Assembly (NCBI RefSeq): GCF_041949975.1
Contig: NZ_JBHFQG010000006.1
Coordinates: 62,001 to 126,000 of the forward strand
Reading direction: 5' to 3'
From: Alteribacillus sp041949975
Lineage (GTDB): Bacteria > Bacillota > Bacilli > Bacillales > Marinococcaceae
DNA: 64,000 nt
In this document: piece after piece, positions 52,712-61,627 of the stretch
How positions within the stretch are numbered: the stretch's first letter is position 1
Layout of the letters: each line of letters starts with the position of its first letter
The notes under the pieces: model-generated
Seen by the model: only the letters and a program-made list of their open reading frames with translations
Databases searched by the model: none
What the model was told of the DNA's origin: nothing
Program-made: the position numbers and the translations under genes

Positions 52712-53119
52712 TTACTTTTCAGGCCATATGTATCCTAGAATATGATTCCATTGGGCTCTTCTTGATAAATGTAAAAACTCCCGTCCACTCTGTGTGATGG
52801 AAGCGTAATACCGACCTTTTTTTATCCACCCCTCTTCCTCAGCAATCGTCTCAATAAATTGATAAAAAAACACATCTTTAGGTTTCTTACTTTTTGTTAA
52901 TAAATGTCTTTGAAAAACTTGCTCCATTCCTTTCCAAAAACGCTGGTGAAGATGTCTGTCCCTATCCAGCCTGATTTGCTCATGCAGAGATAATTTTTTT
53001 AACACAAATAAAAAGCCGTCAAGTATCCATTCTTCTTGATGTCCTCCACTCTGTTTATTAAGCCAAAGTAAAAATGAGGTATCAAGATGAATAGAATTCT
53101 TCAACTGAGGATCCATCAT
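52712..53119 (-). CDS. Hypothetical protein, possible winged-helix C-terminus
   Basis: A 135-residue protein with no recognised family. It starts at the first of two adjacent ATGs, 9 nt behind AAGGA. It is rich in Trp, His, Arg and Lys. The C-terminal part (EEEGWIKKGRYYASITQSGREFLHL) resembles the wing and last helix of a winged-helix domain. No membrane segments or signal peptide. It converges on serA and shares its terminator. Confidence 0.65.
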   Translation of the reverse strand: MMDPQLKNSIHLDTSFLLWLNKQSGGHQEEWILDGFLFVLKKLSLHEQIRLDRDRHLHQRFWKGMEQVFQRHLLTKSKKPKDVFFYQFIETIAEEEGWIKKGRYYASITQSGREFLHLSRRAQWNHILGYIWPEK

Positions 53120-53180
53120 TTTCAATCTTCCTTTTTTTTAAGCTTTATTCATTTTATCATAATTATATTACAGAAATGTT

Positions 53181-53276
53181 TTAAGGAAGAATTAACAATT
53201 GGCCTGGTTGAATGACAGTATTTTTAAGCTTGTTTCGTTTGCATTAAGCTTTTCAAAGAGGTGCCATTTTCTTTTG
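53181..53276 (-). pseudogene. Broken LysM remnant behind the M23 peptidase gene
   Basis: Past the stop codon of the M23 gene the sequence still encodes a LysM repeat if two indels are repaired. A one-base loss after GDTL shifts to EVAKENGTSLKSLMQT. A one-base gain in an A run shifts back to LKNTVIQPGQLLILP and a TAA at 53181. Together with VKPGDTL at the end of the gene this restores a complete LysM. Confidence 0.8.
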
Positions 53277-53861
53277 CTACTTCCTAAGTGTATCACCGGG
53301 TTTCACTTTGTGCTGCTCGCTATCAGCTATACTATTTTTTGAAAATTCTCTGTTTAGCTCAATCAAATAAGGTAAATTGGAAGGATTTAATACAGTTAAA
53401 GGATCAGCCGCAAACTTTTTATCTTCCCTCCACTCCTTTTCATGAAATTCAAAATGTAAGTGAGGTCCCGTAGAGTGGCCAGTGCTGCCTATAGTGCCGA
53501 TTACCTCCCCTTGTTTAACTGCCTCTCCTTCACCTTTTAATCTTTTAGATAAGTGTGCATATAATGTTTCCTTATTATCTTCATGAGAAAGGATAATAAC
53601 ATTGCCATAAGAAGAAGAGAAATACGATTTAATGACCCTGCCGCTTTTTGCAGCGGATACTTCCGTTCCTTTGGCTACTGCTATATCAATTCCATAATGT
53701 GTTCCATCTCTTGTACCAAATGTATCACTTAACTCTCCTTGGACCGGCCACATGTATTCTTGTGGACCTGCATAAGTCGTTGAAACGCCTATAAATAAAT
53801 AGATAAAAAACATTATTGCAGAAAAAATTCCTACAATAATAAACCTTTGAATATAGTTCAT
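53277..53861 (-). CDS. Membrane-anchored M23 metallopeptidase, C-terminally truncated
   Basis: LytM-type peptidoglycan endopeptidase of 194 residues from 53861 (GGTGGAGG upstream). An N-terminal hydrophobic signal or anchor (residues 3-33, FIIVGIFSAIMFFIYLFIG) is followed by the M23 domain with the zinc site in HYGIDIA (His and Asp) and HSTGPHLHFEF (HxH). The protein ends in HKVKPGDTLRK, the first strand of a LysM, where a frameshift stops it. The catalytic domain is complete, so the enzyme may still work without cell-wall targeting. Adjacent to the gerABC operon; related peptidases act in spore formation, but this link is only positional. Confidence 0.85.
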   Translation of the reverse strand: MNYIQRFIIVGIFSAIMFFIYLFIGVSTTYAGPQEYMWPVQGELSDTFGTRDGTHYGIDIAVAKGTEVSAAKSGRVIKSYFSSSYGNVIILSHEDNKETLYAHLSKRLKGEGEAVKQGEVIGTIGSTGHSTGPHLHFEFHEKEWREDKKFAADPLTVLNPSNLPYLIELNREFSKNSIADSEQHKVKPGDTLRK

Positions 53862-53937
53862 CCTAAACCTCCACCTGTAGAACATTACGTTCTAACATAT
53901 GAACGCTTGTCTTCCTTATGCTAAATAATTTTACTTT

Positions 53938-55035
53938 TTACTCAATAGCGCCAGACTGTAAAATTTTTAAATCAACCTTAACATTTGCTTTTGTTTCGGG
54001 ATAAATATTTTCTTTCCATTCATTTGGTTTCCAATTTCTTGTTTTGCTTCTATATTTCTCACCAAATCCTATCGGATCTATTTTTAATTCCTGAAATCTC
54101 TTAATTAATTTATCTCCTTCTGTTTTTATTTGATTTCCAACTGAAGTCTCAATTTCTGCAACTTGTTTTGGGTCACTCAGATCTATATTACCTGTATGAT
54201 CAGTAATTTCCCCTTGAATTTTAAGCTCAATATCATATTTAGGATATGGTTTTCTTGTTTTTTCATTATATTTCACTTCTGAGAACACATTTTCAATTAC
54301 AACGTAGTCTTTCTTACCTTCATGCTCTATTACAAATTGACTAGTACCACCCTCACTTCCGTCGCGCAGAAGTTTAAGAATATACGTTTTATTTAAATCC
54401 AAACTTTCTACGTAACGGTCGAAATCAAATAGTGCTGTTCCAATTAACTGTGGCTGATCTCCTTCTTTTTTTATCAACGGCAAAATAGCATCCTTTCCAT
54501 CGCTGTACAGATCAAACAAAAAAAGGTGCATATTTGTTTTTGGTATGTTTTCAAAATTTATGTTTTGCTCTATAAGATCGGAAAAATACATGCCTACCCG
54601 CTGCTGATTTTCTCCTTTTAGATTTAATATCTCATCTGTATTACCTTCTGTGATGCATAAATATATTTTACTTCCAATCCGGGGATTGCGATAGAATGAT
54701 TTAACATATTTCTCTACCCCTTCTACAGCTACATCTTTTCCAAATAAAATGACCCGTATTTGGCCATATCGGAGCGGTTGCTGTGCTCTTGTATTCAAGA
54801 GACTTCGTGCTTCTTCGGTTGTTTCTGATATGACGGAGAGCTGCTGCATATTCAGTGTGCTTTCTTCTCCCTGTTCCAGAAATACAGGAAAGGTAACAGA
54901 ATATTTGAGTTTTTCTTCATCATATTTATCAAGGCCTACCGTCTGAATAAGCAGGATTTCATCGATAATTTGGGTATCAAGACATCCAGTTATTAAAATA
55001 AGAATGGTAAACGTTATAAATGTTTTTTTCTTCAT
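53938..55035 (-). CDS. gerC: Spore germination lipoprotein, GerC family
   Basis: Lipoprotein subunit of a nutrient germinant receptor. It has 365 residues from 55035 (MKKKTFITFTILILITGC), the lipidated Cys at residue 18, with AAGGAAG upstream. The Ger(x)C pattern is visible in DEILLIQTVGLDKYDEE, LRYGQIRVILFGKDVA, YKS-type FYRNPRIGSKIYL, and the C-terminal PIGFGEKYRSK. The ATG overlaps the gerB stop. Which of the GerA, GerB or GerK sets it belongs to cannot be told. Confidence 0.93.
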   Translation of the reverse strand: MKKKTFITFTILILITGCLDTQIIDEILLIQTVGLDKYDEEKLKYSVTFPVFLEQGEESTLNMQQLSVISETTEEARSLLNTRAQQPLRYGQIRVILFGKDVAVEGVEKYVKSFYRNPRIGSKIYLCITEGNTDEILNLKGENQQRVGMYFSDLIEQNINFENIPKTNMHLFLFDLYSDGKDAILPLIKKEGDQPQLIGTALFDFDRYVESLDLNKTYILKLLRDGSEGGTSQFVIEHEGKKDYVVIENVFSEVKYNEKTRKPYPKYDIELKIQGEITDHTGNIDLSDPKQVAEIETSVGNQIKTEGDKLIKRFQELKIDPIGFGEKYRSKTRNWKPNEWKENIYPETKANVKVDLKILQSGAIE

Positions 55036-56129
55036 GTCTTCCGCTTCCTTCTCATTTTTTGACCTGCAAATTGACATATGAATATGATCGGAATGTAAGC
55101 TATTATAATCCAAAAACCAATGTGCGAAATAGTATTATTTAACGTATTTACAGCCTGGCGGTTGTCTAGAAACGGGACAATAAAAACCACTGCTGTCATC
55201 AATACGATAATGACATAGCGCTGTTTTATGGAAAACAGCCTTTTTATACCTCTGCTCGCTCCCCAAAAAGCCATTCCAATGTTAGGAATTATAATAATTA
55301 GCCATAGCGATATTCCTAAATATTCAAACCGTTCTATAAACGGAAATTCAATAATTTTCAAAAGGGTCAAGGTCGGCCATATTGTCATGTTTAATTGTCC
55401 TTCACTAAAAAAAGATAATGTTACCAGCATTAAGAGGGTATAGACAAACACAGTTGTCCAGTGACCGAGCTGCGCCCATTTCTGCGAACGGTGCCCTTCC
55501 TTTATAAAAGGATAAAACAAGAGCAGCAGTTCAAAACCTAGATAAGTAATCGTGGTTTCTCTTACACCAAGAATTATATTCTTTAACGAATGTTTCCACA
55601 CTGGAAGAAAATTTATAAACTCTCCATACTGAAGCGGCATTAATAAAACAAAAAATAATATAGAAGGAATAAACACACCTGCTACACATAGACCTGTTAC
55701 TGTACGAAATCCTCCTTCGATAAGGTAACAAAAAAAATAAGCTGCTAATACTGTTAAAAGCCACGTGGGTATATCCTCAAACACCCATACTTGAATCACT
55801 TCAATATATGTTCGTAATACGAGAATTCCGAGTGCATAAAAGTAAAGAATAATTATTATGCTAAAAAATCCTCCAACCCATTTACCAAAAAGGTTGCGAT
55901 GGACTTCTATGATATCGTTATGATTAACTTTTAATATATAATAAATCATGCTGATAAGAACAGAAATAATGATTCCTGCAATAATTACTGGAATCCAGCT
56001 GTCATAGCCGCTGTATTTAGCAACAGTCCGTTGAAAACCAAGCATTCCTACTCCGACCTGGATTGCATGAATTAAAAAAAATACCATCGAAGGAGAAACT
56101 TGAAACTGCTCTTTTACTTTAGAATGCAT
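55032..56129 (-). CDS. gerB: Spore germination permease, GerB family
   Basis: Membrane subunit of the amino acid-polyamine-organocation type that binds the germinant in characterised GerA receptors. It has 365 residues with ten predicted membrane helices (first FFLIHAIQVGVGMLGFQR, last IGFWIIIAYIPIIFICQFAG). It is the middle gene of three, 20 nt behind gerA and overlapping gerC by 4 nt. Confidence 0.94.
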   Translation of the reverse strand: MHSKVKEQFQVSPSMVFFLIHAIQVGVGMLGFQRTVAKYSGYDSWIPVIIAGIIISVLISMIYYILKVNHNDIIEVHRNLFGKWVGGFFSIIIILYFYALGILVLRTYIEVIQVWVFEDIPTWLLTVLAAYFFCYLIEGGFRTVTGLCVAGVFIPSILFFVLLMPLQYGEFINFLPVWKHSLKNIILGVRETTITYLGFELLLLFYPFIKEGHRSQKWAQLGHWTTVFVYTLLMLVTLSFFSEGQLNMTIWPTLTLLKIIEFPFIERFEYLGISLWLIIIIPNIGMAFWGASRGIKRLFSIKQRYVIIVLMTAVVFIVPFLDNRQAVNTLNNTISHIGFWIIIAYIPIIFICQFAGQKMRRKRKT

Positions 56130-56149
56130 TTTCGCCTCCTCCTTTTCTG

Positions 56150-57652
56150 TTATTCATCAATGTCTTTTTTCTCATGTGCTGTTGAAAAATTTATTCTTTT
56201 TTTTGATTGCGGACGCATTTGCTGCGGCCTTTTTTGTAAGGCACTGTAAGGTAAACGCACAAATGTGTCTTTCCAGTCTGTTAGGCGGAGAGGATAAAAC
56301 GGAGCAAGATAAGGACGCCCTAAAGATTCAAGACGGATTAAATGGGCAATAACAAAGGCAAGCATTATGGCAATGCCTATTGCTCCATACATTGCTGCCA
56401 AAATGATAAATGGAAATCTAATAATACGAATTGTATTCCCCATTTGGTAAACCGGAGCAGTGAAAGAGGCAAGCGCAGCAAGTGCTACCACAATTAATAA
56501 AATATTACTCGTTAATCCTGCTTCAACCGATGCCTGCCCGATAACAATACCGCCAACAATACCGATCGTCTGCCCTACTTTTGTCGGCAGTCTTGCCCCT
56601 GCTTCTCTTAAAAGCTCAATAGTAAATTCTAAAAACATTGCTTCTATCAACGGAGGAAAAGGAATATTTCTCCTGGATGCTATCAGTGTAGAAAGTAAAT
56701 CCTTCGGTATCATTTCATAGTGATACGTAAGCACTGCTACATAAATTGGTGTTGCAAAAATAGAAAAAACAACAGAAAATAAACGAAGCACTCGAACAAA
56801 AGACGCAATATGCCAGGGAAGATAATAATCTTCCAGAGAGGAAAAAAACTCCACTAATGTTGACGGTGTAATAATGGCTTGAGGTGAGCCGTTACACATA
56901 AATACAATTTTTCCTTCTGCTAGTGCTGCAGCAACTCTATCTGGTCTCTCTGTATTTACAAATTGAGGAAACACTGTACGTGAGTGGTCTTGAATCATTT
57001 GCGCGAGTGCAGCCGCTCCTAATACATCATCAAATTCCACTTCTTGAATACGTTGTATAACAGTATTCACATTCTCTTTTTCCGCAATGCCATCAATATA
57101 AAAAACTCCTGTCTCTATATTTGAAAGCGTACCAATTTTCAGCTTTCGAATCCTCAAGTCTTCAATTGGAAGTCTTTGACGAACAAGAAAAATATTCGTC
57201 TCTAATTTTTCAACAAATGCCTCCTGCGGTCCAATAACACTAAATTCGGTTTCAGGTATAGTGACCTCTCTTTGCACATCAGCTGGCGCCTTTATTAATA
57301 TAATGTCTTCCTTTTGATCAGGCAGTTTACAAGCAACAAACCCTGTTAGCAGCTTTTGATTAGCACTTGAAATATCTGAGGTTATTTCTGTTTCATCTAC
57401 ATATATATTTCTCTGAATGTCTTTGTACGTTTTCCACGGAGAATTTTTTAACGGCTGCAATGCATCAACATTCAACCGTTCATGATCAATAAGTGTACTA
57501 TAATAAAATAACTGCAGGTTTCCATAAGACGTTTCAATTATTTCTTCAACAAAATCTTCATTTCCATCAGAAAGAGCAGGAAGCCACTCCGATAATTTTT
57601 TTGATTTCGGAGATGCTGCTTGAAAGTATTGTTTTCGTCGAAAAAAATTCAT
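56150..57652 (-). CDS. gerA: Spore germination receptor protein, GerA family
   Basis: A subunit of the nutrient receptor. It has 500 residues: a soluble N-terminal domain (1-290) followed by about five membrane helices and a short basic tail. GerA-family signatures include EVEFDDVLGAAALAQMIQDH, RPDRVAAALAEGKIVFMCNGSPQA and the membrane part IPFPPLIEAMFLEFTIELLREAG. A TATACTA sequence about 50 nt upstream resembles the sigma-G -10 box, but the -35 match is poor. First gene of gerA-gerB-gerC. Confidence 0.95.
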   Translation of the reverse strand: MNFFRRKQYFQAASPKSKKLSEWLPALSDGNEDFVEEIIETSYGNLQLFYYSTLIDHERLNVDALQPLKNSPWKTYKDIQRNIYVDETEITSDISSANQKLLTGFVACKLPDQKEDIILIKAPADVQREVTIPETEFSVIGPQEAFVEKLETNIFLVRQRLPIEDLRIRKLKIGTLSNIETGVFYIDGIAEKENVNTVIQRIQEVEFDDVLGAAALAQMIQDHSRTVFPQFVNTERPDRVAAALAEGKIVFMCNGSPQAIITPSTLVEFFSSLEDYYLPWHIASFVRVLRLFSVVFSIFATPIYVAVLTYHYEMIPKDLLSTLIASRRNIPFPPLIEAMFLEFTIELLREAGARLPTKVGQTIGIVGGIVIGQASVEAGLTSNILLIVVALAALASFTAPVYQMGNTIRIIRFPFIILAAMYGAIGIAIMLAFVIAHLIRLESLGRPYLAPFYPLRLTDWKDTFVRLPYSALQKRPQQMRPQSKKRINFSTAHEKKDIDE

Positions 57653-57729
57653 AATCTGCTCCTTTCCAGATGAAAGTCATTGTTAGTATAAGGAATATTC
57701 CAGCCTTTATACGTTTTCAAGCATAATAA

Positions 57730-57758
57730 AAGCTTTCCCGTTATTGACAGGAAAGCTT
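57730..57758 (-). terminator. Terminator of the cobalamin operon
   Basis: Perfect 9-bp stem AAGCTTTCC / GGAAAGCTT with an 11-nt loop and a TTTATTAT tail on the minus strand, 10 nt behind the adenosyltransferase gene. Confidence 0.85.
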
Positions 57759-57768
57759 CTTATTTTTT

Positions 57769-58350
57769 CTATTTTTCTTTCTTTTTCTTTGGGGAACGAA
57801 ATACAACAGCACTTCTTTCATATTCTACGTCTGCAACTTGCATACGATAATTGATAACTCTAGCAACTGCAAAAAAGTAGTCCGATAGACGGTTTAAATA
57901 CTTAAAGACTTCACTGTTAATTTCTTCTTCTTTCATAAGTGCCGCCGTTACTCGTTCGGCTCGTCTTGTCACTGTGCGGCACACATGAATATCAGCTGCT
58001 GCCGGTGATCCTCCTGGAAGAATAAAACGTTCTAGTTCTGGTGCTTCCTTAATATATTCATCGATACGTTCTTCTAAGAAAGTGATCATACTTTCTTTGA
58101 CTTTAAATTCTCTCTCTTTTTTAATATTAGCTAGATCACTGCCGCAATCAAATAATTCATGCTGGATTTTAACCAATTCAGGTTGAATATCCGGGAATAA
58201 TTTTTCATCCACTGAAGCGGAAGCTTTTGCTACAAATGAATTTAATTCATCACAAGTACCATAAGCTTCTACCCTGATATGATCTTTATCTCTTCTTCCG
58301 CCAATTAAGCTTGTCTTCCCTTTATCTCCGCTTTTTGTATATAATCTCAC
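57769..58350 (-). CDS. pduO: Cob(I)yrinic acid a,c-diamide / cob(I)alamin adenosyltransferase, PduO type
   Basis: Attaches the 5'-deoxyadenosyl group of ATP to reduced corrinoid. It has 193 residues from a GTG at 58350 (AGGAGG 7 nt upstream); longer readings are not supported. Motifs TKSGDKGKTSLIGGRRDKD (ATP site), YGTCDELNSF and CRTVTRRAERV with FKYLNRLSDYFFAVAR are typical. Last gene of the cobalamin operon. Confidence 0.93.
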   Translation of the reverse strand: MRLYTKSGDKGKTSLIGGRRDKDHIRVEAYGTCDELNSFVAKASASVDEKLFPDIQPELVKIQHELFDCGSDLANIKKEREFKVKESMITFLEERIDEYIKEAPELERFILPGGSPAAADIHVCRTVTRRAERVTAALMKEEEINSEVFKYLNRLSDYFFAVARVINYRMQVADVEYERSAVVFRSPKKKKEK

Positions 58351-58363
58351 CACAATTCCTCCT

Positions 58364-58810
58364 CTATGATAAACGTTGACCGATCCCAAACCATACGATA
58401 TATGTTTCATCTGCAACACGCTCAAGTTTTTGATAAAGACGCCCAAGCTCATCCCTAAAACGTCTTATTTCTTTATCTATTGGTACAACTCCTTTTGTTA
58501 CATCTGTTCCAATTACGATAAATTTCCTTGTTCTTTCTTGCTGTTCCCACTTTATTAAAGGAAGTATATAATCTTCAAAATACTCTTCTGCTGAATCTGT
58601 ATTTGCAACGTCCTTTAAATATTCTTTCAAACTCTGTTCAATTCCTTCTATTACCATAGTATTTTCTTCGAATTGAGGAAGTCTCAATAAAGGATGATTC
58701 TTTTCATCATAACAACTGTGCCAATTGGAATTATTTTGAAGAATCGATGAGAAATTTTTTAACACCCACTTCTTTTTTCCGTTAAATGCACCTCCTGTAA
58801 CGAAATACAA
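58364..58810 (-). CDS. CobU-like protein with a degenerate P-loop
   Basis: A 148-residue protein related to adenosylcobinamide kinase/guanylyltransferase. Its C-terminal part (GTDVTKGVVPIDKEIRRFRDELGRLYQKL, then ADETYIVWFGIG) closely follows the CobU end. The N-terminal phosphate loop is GGAFNGKKKW instead of GGxRSGKS, so the Ser/Thr after the lysine is missing, and the nucleotide-transfer histidine segment is not recognisable. The likely start is TTG at 58810 (AAAGGAGG 9 nt upstream). A typical CobU is encoded 3 kb upstream. It may be a regulatory, specialised or decaying paralogue. Confidence 0.75.
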   Translation of the reverse strand: MYFVTGGAFNGKKKWVLKNFSSILQNNSNWHSCYDEKNHPLLRLPQFEENTMVIEGIEQSLKEYLKDVANTDSAEEYFEDYILPLIKWEQQERTRKFIVIGTDVTKGVVPIDKEIRRFRDELGRLYQKLERVADETYIVWFGIGQRLS

Positions 58811-59367
58811 CGCCAATCTCCTCCTTTAAGATCAAACCTAACCGCAAGCCCTCCTCCAAATGGCAAATACCATAGATTATTTACGGTCAAGTGAGGAACA
58901 TATAATCCGCACCATTCTCTAATCCATCCGCTGTGTGTGATAACTGCGATCTTTTTTTGACTGCTTTGTTTAATTGTTTCCCACCCTGTTCGAATTCGTT
59001 GGTGAAAATTTGTTAAGCTTTCTCCATTCAAAGGGGCGGTATTGGAAAAATCGCTTATCCATTCTTGATATGCCTTGTTTTCCTTCAGCTCTTCATATGT
59101 TTTTCCTTCAAAATCACCAAAATATATTTCTCGCAAACTTTTTAGACGGCTTACAGGCAATTCCGGAAACAAAAGCTCTGCTGTTTGTACTGATCTTGAA
59201 AGGTCACTGCTCCAAACGTTGTCAACGGATAACTGTTTTGCGCTGCATTTCAATCTTTCTGTCTCTTCTTTTAATAATGGTGCGTCTGACCAGCCGCAAT
59301 ATTGTTTATAAAAATTACTATAGGTCATGCCATGACGTAAGAAATATATAATGCGCTGCTCATCCAT
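58759..59367 (-). CDS. cobC: Histidine phosphatase, probable alpha-ribazole phosphatase
   Basis: Phosphoglycerate-mutase-like phosphatase of 202 residues with the catalytic FLRHGMT motif, acid residues in LREIYFGDFEGKTYEEL and the second histidine in AVITHSGWIRE. In a cobalamin operon it is expected to remove phosphate from alpha-ribazole 5'-phosphate or adenosylcobalamin phosphate. It overlaps cobS by 43 nt and the CobU-like gene by about 50 nt. The family alone does not prove the substrate. Confidence 0.85.
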   Translation of the reverse strand: MDEQRIIYFLRHGMTYSNFYKQYCGWSDAPLLKEETERLKCSAKQLSVDNVWSSDLSRSVQTAELLFPELPVSRLKSLREIYFGDFEGKTYEELKENKAYQEWISDFSNTAPLNGESLTNFHQRIRTGWETIKQSSQKKIAVITHSGWIREWCGLYVPHLTVNNLWYLPFGGGLAVRFDLKGGDWRCISLQEVHLTEKRSGC

Positions 59368-60128
59368 ATTACAGTCTCCATTCCTTCACACAAAGCTCCA
59401 GCCATATCACCATTGACTCCTCCAAACATAGAAAAAAATAAAAAACGTGCAAGCCAGTAAGCAATAATTACCACAGCAATAATAAACATTACCGAGTTCA
59501 TACCATTTGGAATAAATGCAAGTATTAAACTTATTACGAAAGCACACACTGCTAAGATAATCCAGGTATCTTTCCGTTTGGACTCACTTTGGAACCAAGC
59601 GGCAAGCCCATCCTTCCTTGCAAGCGGGGCAGCTATAATTAAATGCCCCATAGCTGTTCGAGACAAAACAGGAACAAGTAATAATAGAAGCCATATCGGT
59701 ACCACATCTGTTTCAAGGACAAATAGGACAAATAGAAACCGGCTGCCAATTAATAAAATGGTAGTCCATACAGCTGCAGCTCCTGTGCGGCTGTCTTTCA
59801 TAATCTCTAACCGTTTCTGTTTATCCTGCCAAGAAGCAGCTGCGTCACTAACGTCCATCCACCCATCTAGGTGAAGCCCTCCATGCATAACCAATAACAG
59901 CGCAACAATGAAAAAAGCTAAAATATAATCTGGCAGCGCAAATATGGAACTGCTTATTACAAGCAGAGCAAAAACCCCTGAACCGATCAATAAACCGCAC
60001 ACCGGAAAAAAAAATATAGCAAAACGAGCGGCATCTTCTTTCCAGACTGTATTTTTAGAGGGAAAAATGGTAAGAAAAGCTACCGCCATTTGAAAGCCTT
60101 GAAAAATCAGTTTTAATTTTTCTCTCAT
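59325..60128 (-). CDS. cobS: Adenosylcobinamide-GDP ribazoletransferase (cobalamin synthase)
   Basis: Membrane enzyme that joins adenosylcobinamide-GDP and alpha-ribazole. It has 267 residues with about six membrane segments. The conserved loop HLDGWMDVSDAAASW with KDSRTGAAAVW holds the metal-binding aspartates. Near the N-terminus FLTIFPSKN is the usual opening. It overlaps cobQ as ATGA. Confidence 0.94.
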   Translation of the reverse strand: MREKLKLIFQGFQMAVAFLTIFPSKNTVWKEDAARFAIFFFPVCGLLIGSGVFALLVISSSIFALPDYILAFFIVALLLVMHGGLHLDGWMDVSDAAASWQDKQKRLEIMKDSRTGAAAVWTTILLIGSRFLFVLFVLETDVVPIWLLLLLVPVLSRTAMGHLIIAAPLARKDGLAAWFQSESKRKDTWIILAVCAFVISLILAFIPNGMNSVMFIIAVVIIAYWLARFLFFSMFGGVNGDMAGALCEGMETVIWMSSALYISYVMA

Positions 60129-61627
60129 GATAAGCCCATTTCCATCATTCTAATGATTTGGCTGACATTTAAATGTTTTTCTATTGCATTACCAAGGGCA
60201 TCTAATCTCTCTTCTTTATTGGCTGTATAATGGACAGTCGGCTTATTGCTTAATCCTTTGCTTCTTCTGATGTTATTAAGCCACCAGTTACGCCAGCTGT
60301 CATTATGAAAAAGGTGATGAATATAACTGCCGATACACTTATTATCAGTCGAAATGATACCTTCTGGCTTATTATCCTCGTTATAAAAAAGAGGCTGGAA
60401 ATCTTCTCCATATTCAATTTGGTCCATACCGGTATGTATTTCAAAGCCGCTGATCAGCAGCCTCTTACTGTTTTGCTCAAAAGTCCCTTTCCATTGTCTT
60501 GTCTGTTTCGATTCCATAAACGTGGTGCTCATCGGAAATACCTGCACTCCTCTCGCTGTCTTACCAGAAATTCCCGTATCAGAACCATATTGGTCTATTA
60601 ATAGCTCTCCCATCATTTGAAATCCTCCGCAAATACCAACAATATACGTACCTTTCTTTTTATGTTCACAAATTTTTTGAATGATTCCTATGGAACATAA
60701 ATATTCATAATCATCAATGGTGCTTCTTGTACCAGGAATAATTACTGCATCCGGTGAACCAAATTGTCCTGCTTCTTTTACAATCCGAACAGATACATCT
60801 TTTTCTGCTGCAAAGGGCTCTAAATCAGTAAAGTTAGAAACATAGGGGAGGGCTATAACAGCTATATCGATTTGCTGTTTATCAGTACTTTTAATGGTAT
60901 TAAGAGCTGCAAAGGACAGAGAATCTTCTTGTTCCATTCTAATATCTAACGCCGGAAGTACTCCATTCACAGGGATTTCGGTGTTGGCCTCGAGCCATGA
61001 TACTCCATTTTGGAAAAGAGCAGGATCTCCTCTGAAACGATTAACAACCATTCCCTTGACTCTTTTTCGATGAACTTCCGGAAGCAGATTGAGCGTGCCA
61101 GTCATGCTTGCAAATATTCCGCCTCTTTCGATATTCGCCGTTAGAAGAGCAGGGACATTGGCAATCTCTGCAGTAACTAAATTAGCAAGATCTTTATCCA
61201 TTAAATTAACTTCTGCAGGACTTCCTGCTCCTTCCATCACAATAACATCATACTTCTTAGATAGAAAAGCTAGTGAATCTTCTACTGCTTCTTTTGCATT
61301 TATAAAATAATTGCTGCGATATTCTGCTGCGGCCGGACTACCCATAGATTTCCCCTGTACGATTACTTCTGCATTGCGGTCACTTCTAGGCTTTAATAAC
61401 ACGGGATTCATATGTACAGATGGAGAAATTTTAGCCGCTTCTGCTTGTAATCCCTGTGATCTGCCAATTTCATGTCCTGATAAAGTTACATAAGAATTAT
61501 TCGACATATTCTGTCCTTTAAAAGGAGCAACTTTTATCCCTCGGTTGGCTAACGCACGGCATAAACCTGTTACGATATAACTTTTACCGGCATCTGAGGT
61601 TGTCCCCCAAACCATCAGACCTTTCAT
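60125..61627 (-). CDS. cobQ: Cobyric acid synthase
   Basis: ATP and glutamine dependent amidation of adenosylcobyrinic acid a,c-diamide at four carboxyls. It has 500 residues: an N-terminal ATPase of the dethiobiotin synthetase type (VWGTTSDAGKSYIVTGLCRAL, FKGQNMSNNSYVT, VMEGAGSPAEVNL) and a C-terminal type I glutaminase-like domain with the nucleophile in VGICGGFQMMGE. It overlaps cobU by 44 nt and cobS by 4 nt. Also named cbiP. Confidence 0.95.
   Translation of the reverse strand: MKGLMVWGTTSDAGKSYIVTGLCRALANRGIKVAPFKGQNMSNNSYVTLSGHEIGRSQGLQAEAAKISPSVHMNPVLLKPRSDRNAEVIVQGKSMGSPAAAEYRSNYFINAKEAVEDSLAFLSKKYDVIVMEGAGSPAEVNLMDKDLANLVTAEIANVPALLTANIERGGIFASMTGTLNLLPEVHRKRVKGMVVNRFRGDPALFQNGVSWLEANTEIPVNGVLPALDIRMEQEDSLSFAALNTIKSTDKQQIDIAVIALPYVSNFTDLEPFAAEKDVSVRIVKEAGQFGSPDAVIIPGTRSTIDDYEYLCSIGIIQKICEHKKKGTYIVGICGGFQMMGELLIDQYGSDTGISGKTARGVQVFPMSTTFMESKQTRQWKGTFEQNSKRLLISGFEIHTGMDQIEYGEDFQPLFYNEDNKPEGIISTDNKCIGSYIHHLFHNDSWRNWWLNNIRRSKGLSNKPTVHYTANKEERLDALGNAIEKHLNVSQIIRMMEMGLS

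Noticed and set aside
57690..57705. Sigma-G promoter for gerA
   Set aside because: TATACTA resembles the -10 box but the -35 region does not match well enough to list as a feature.
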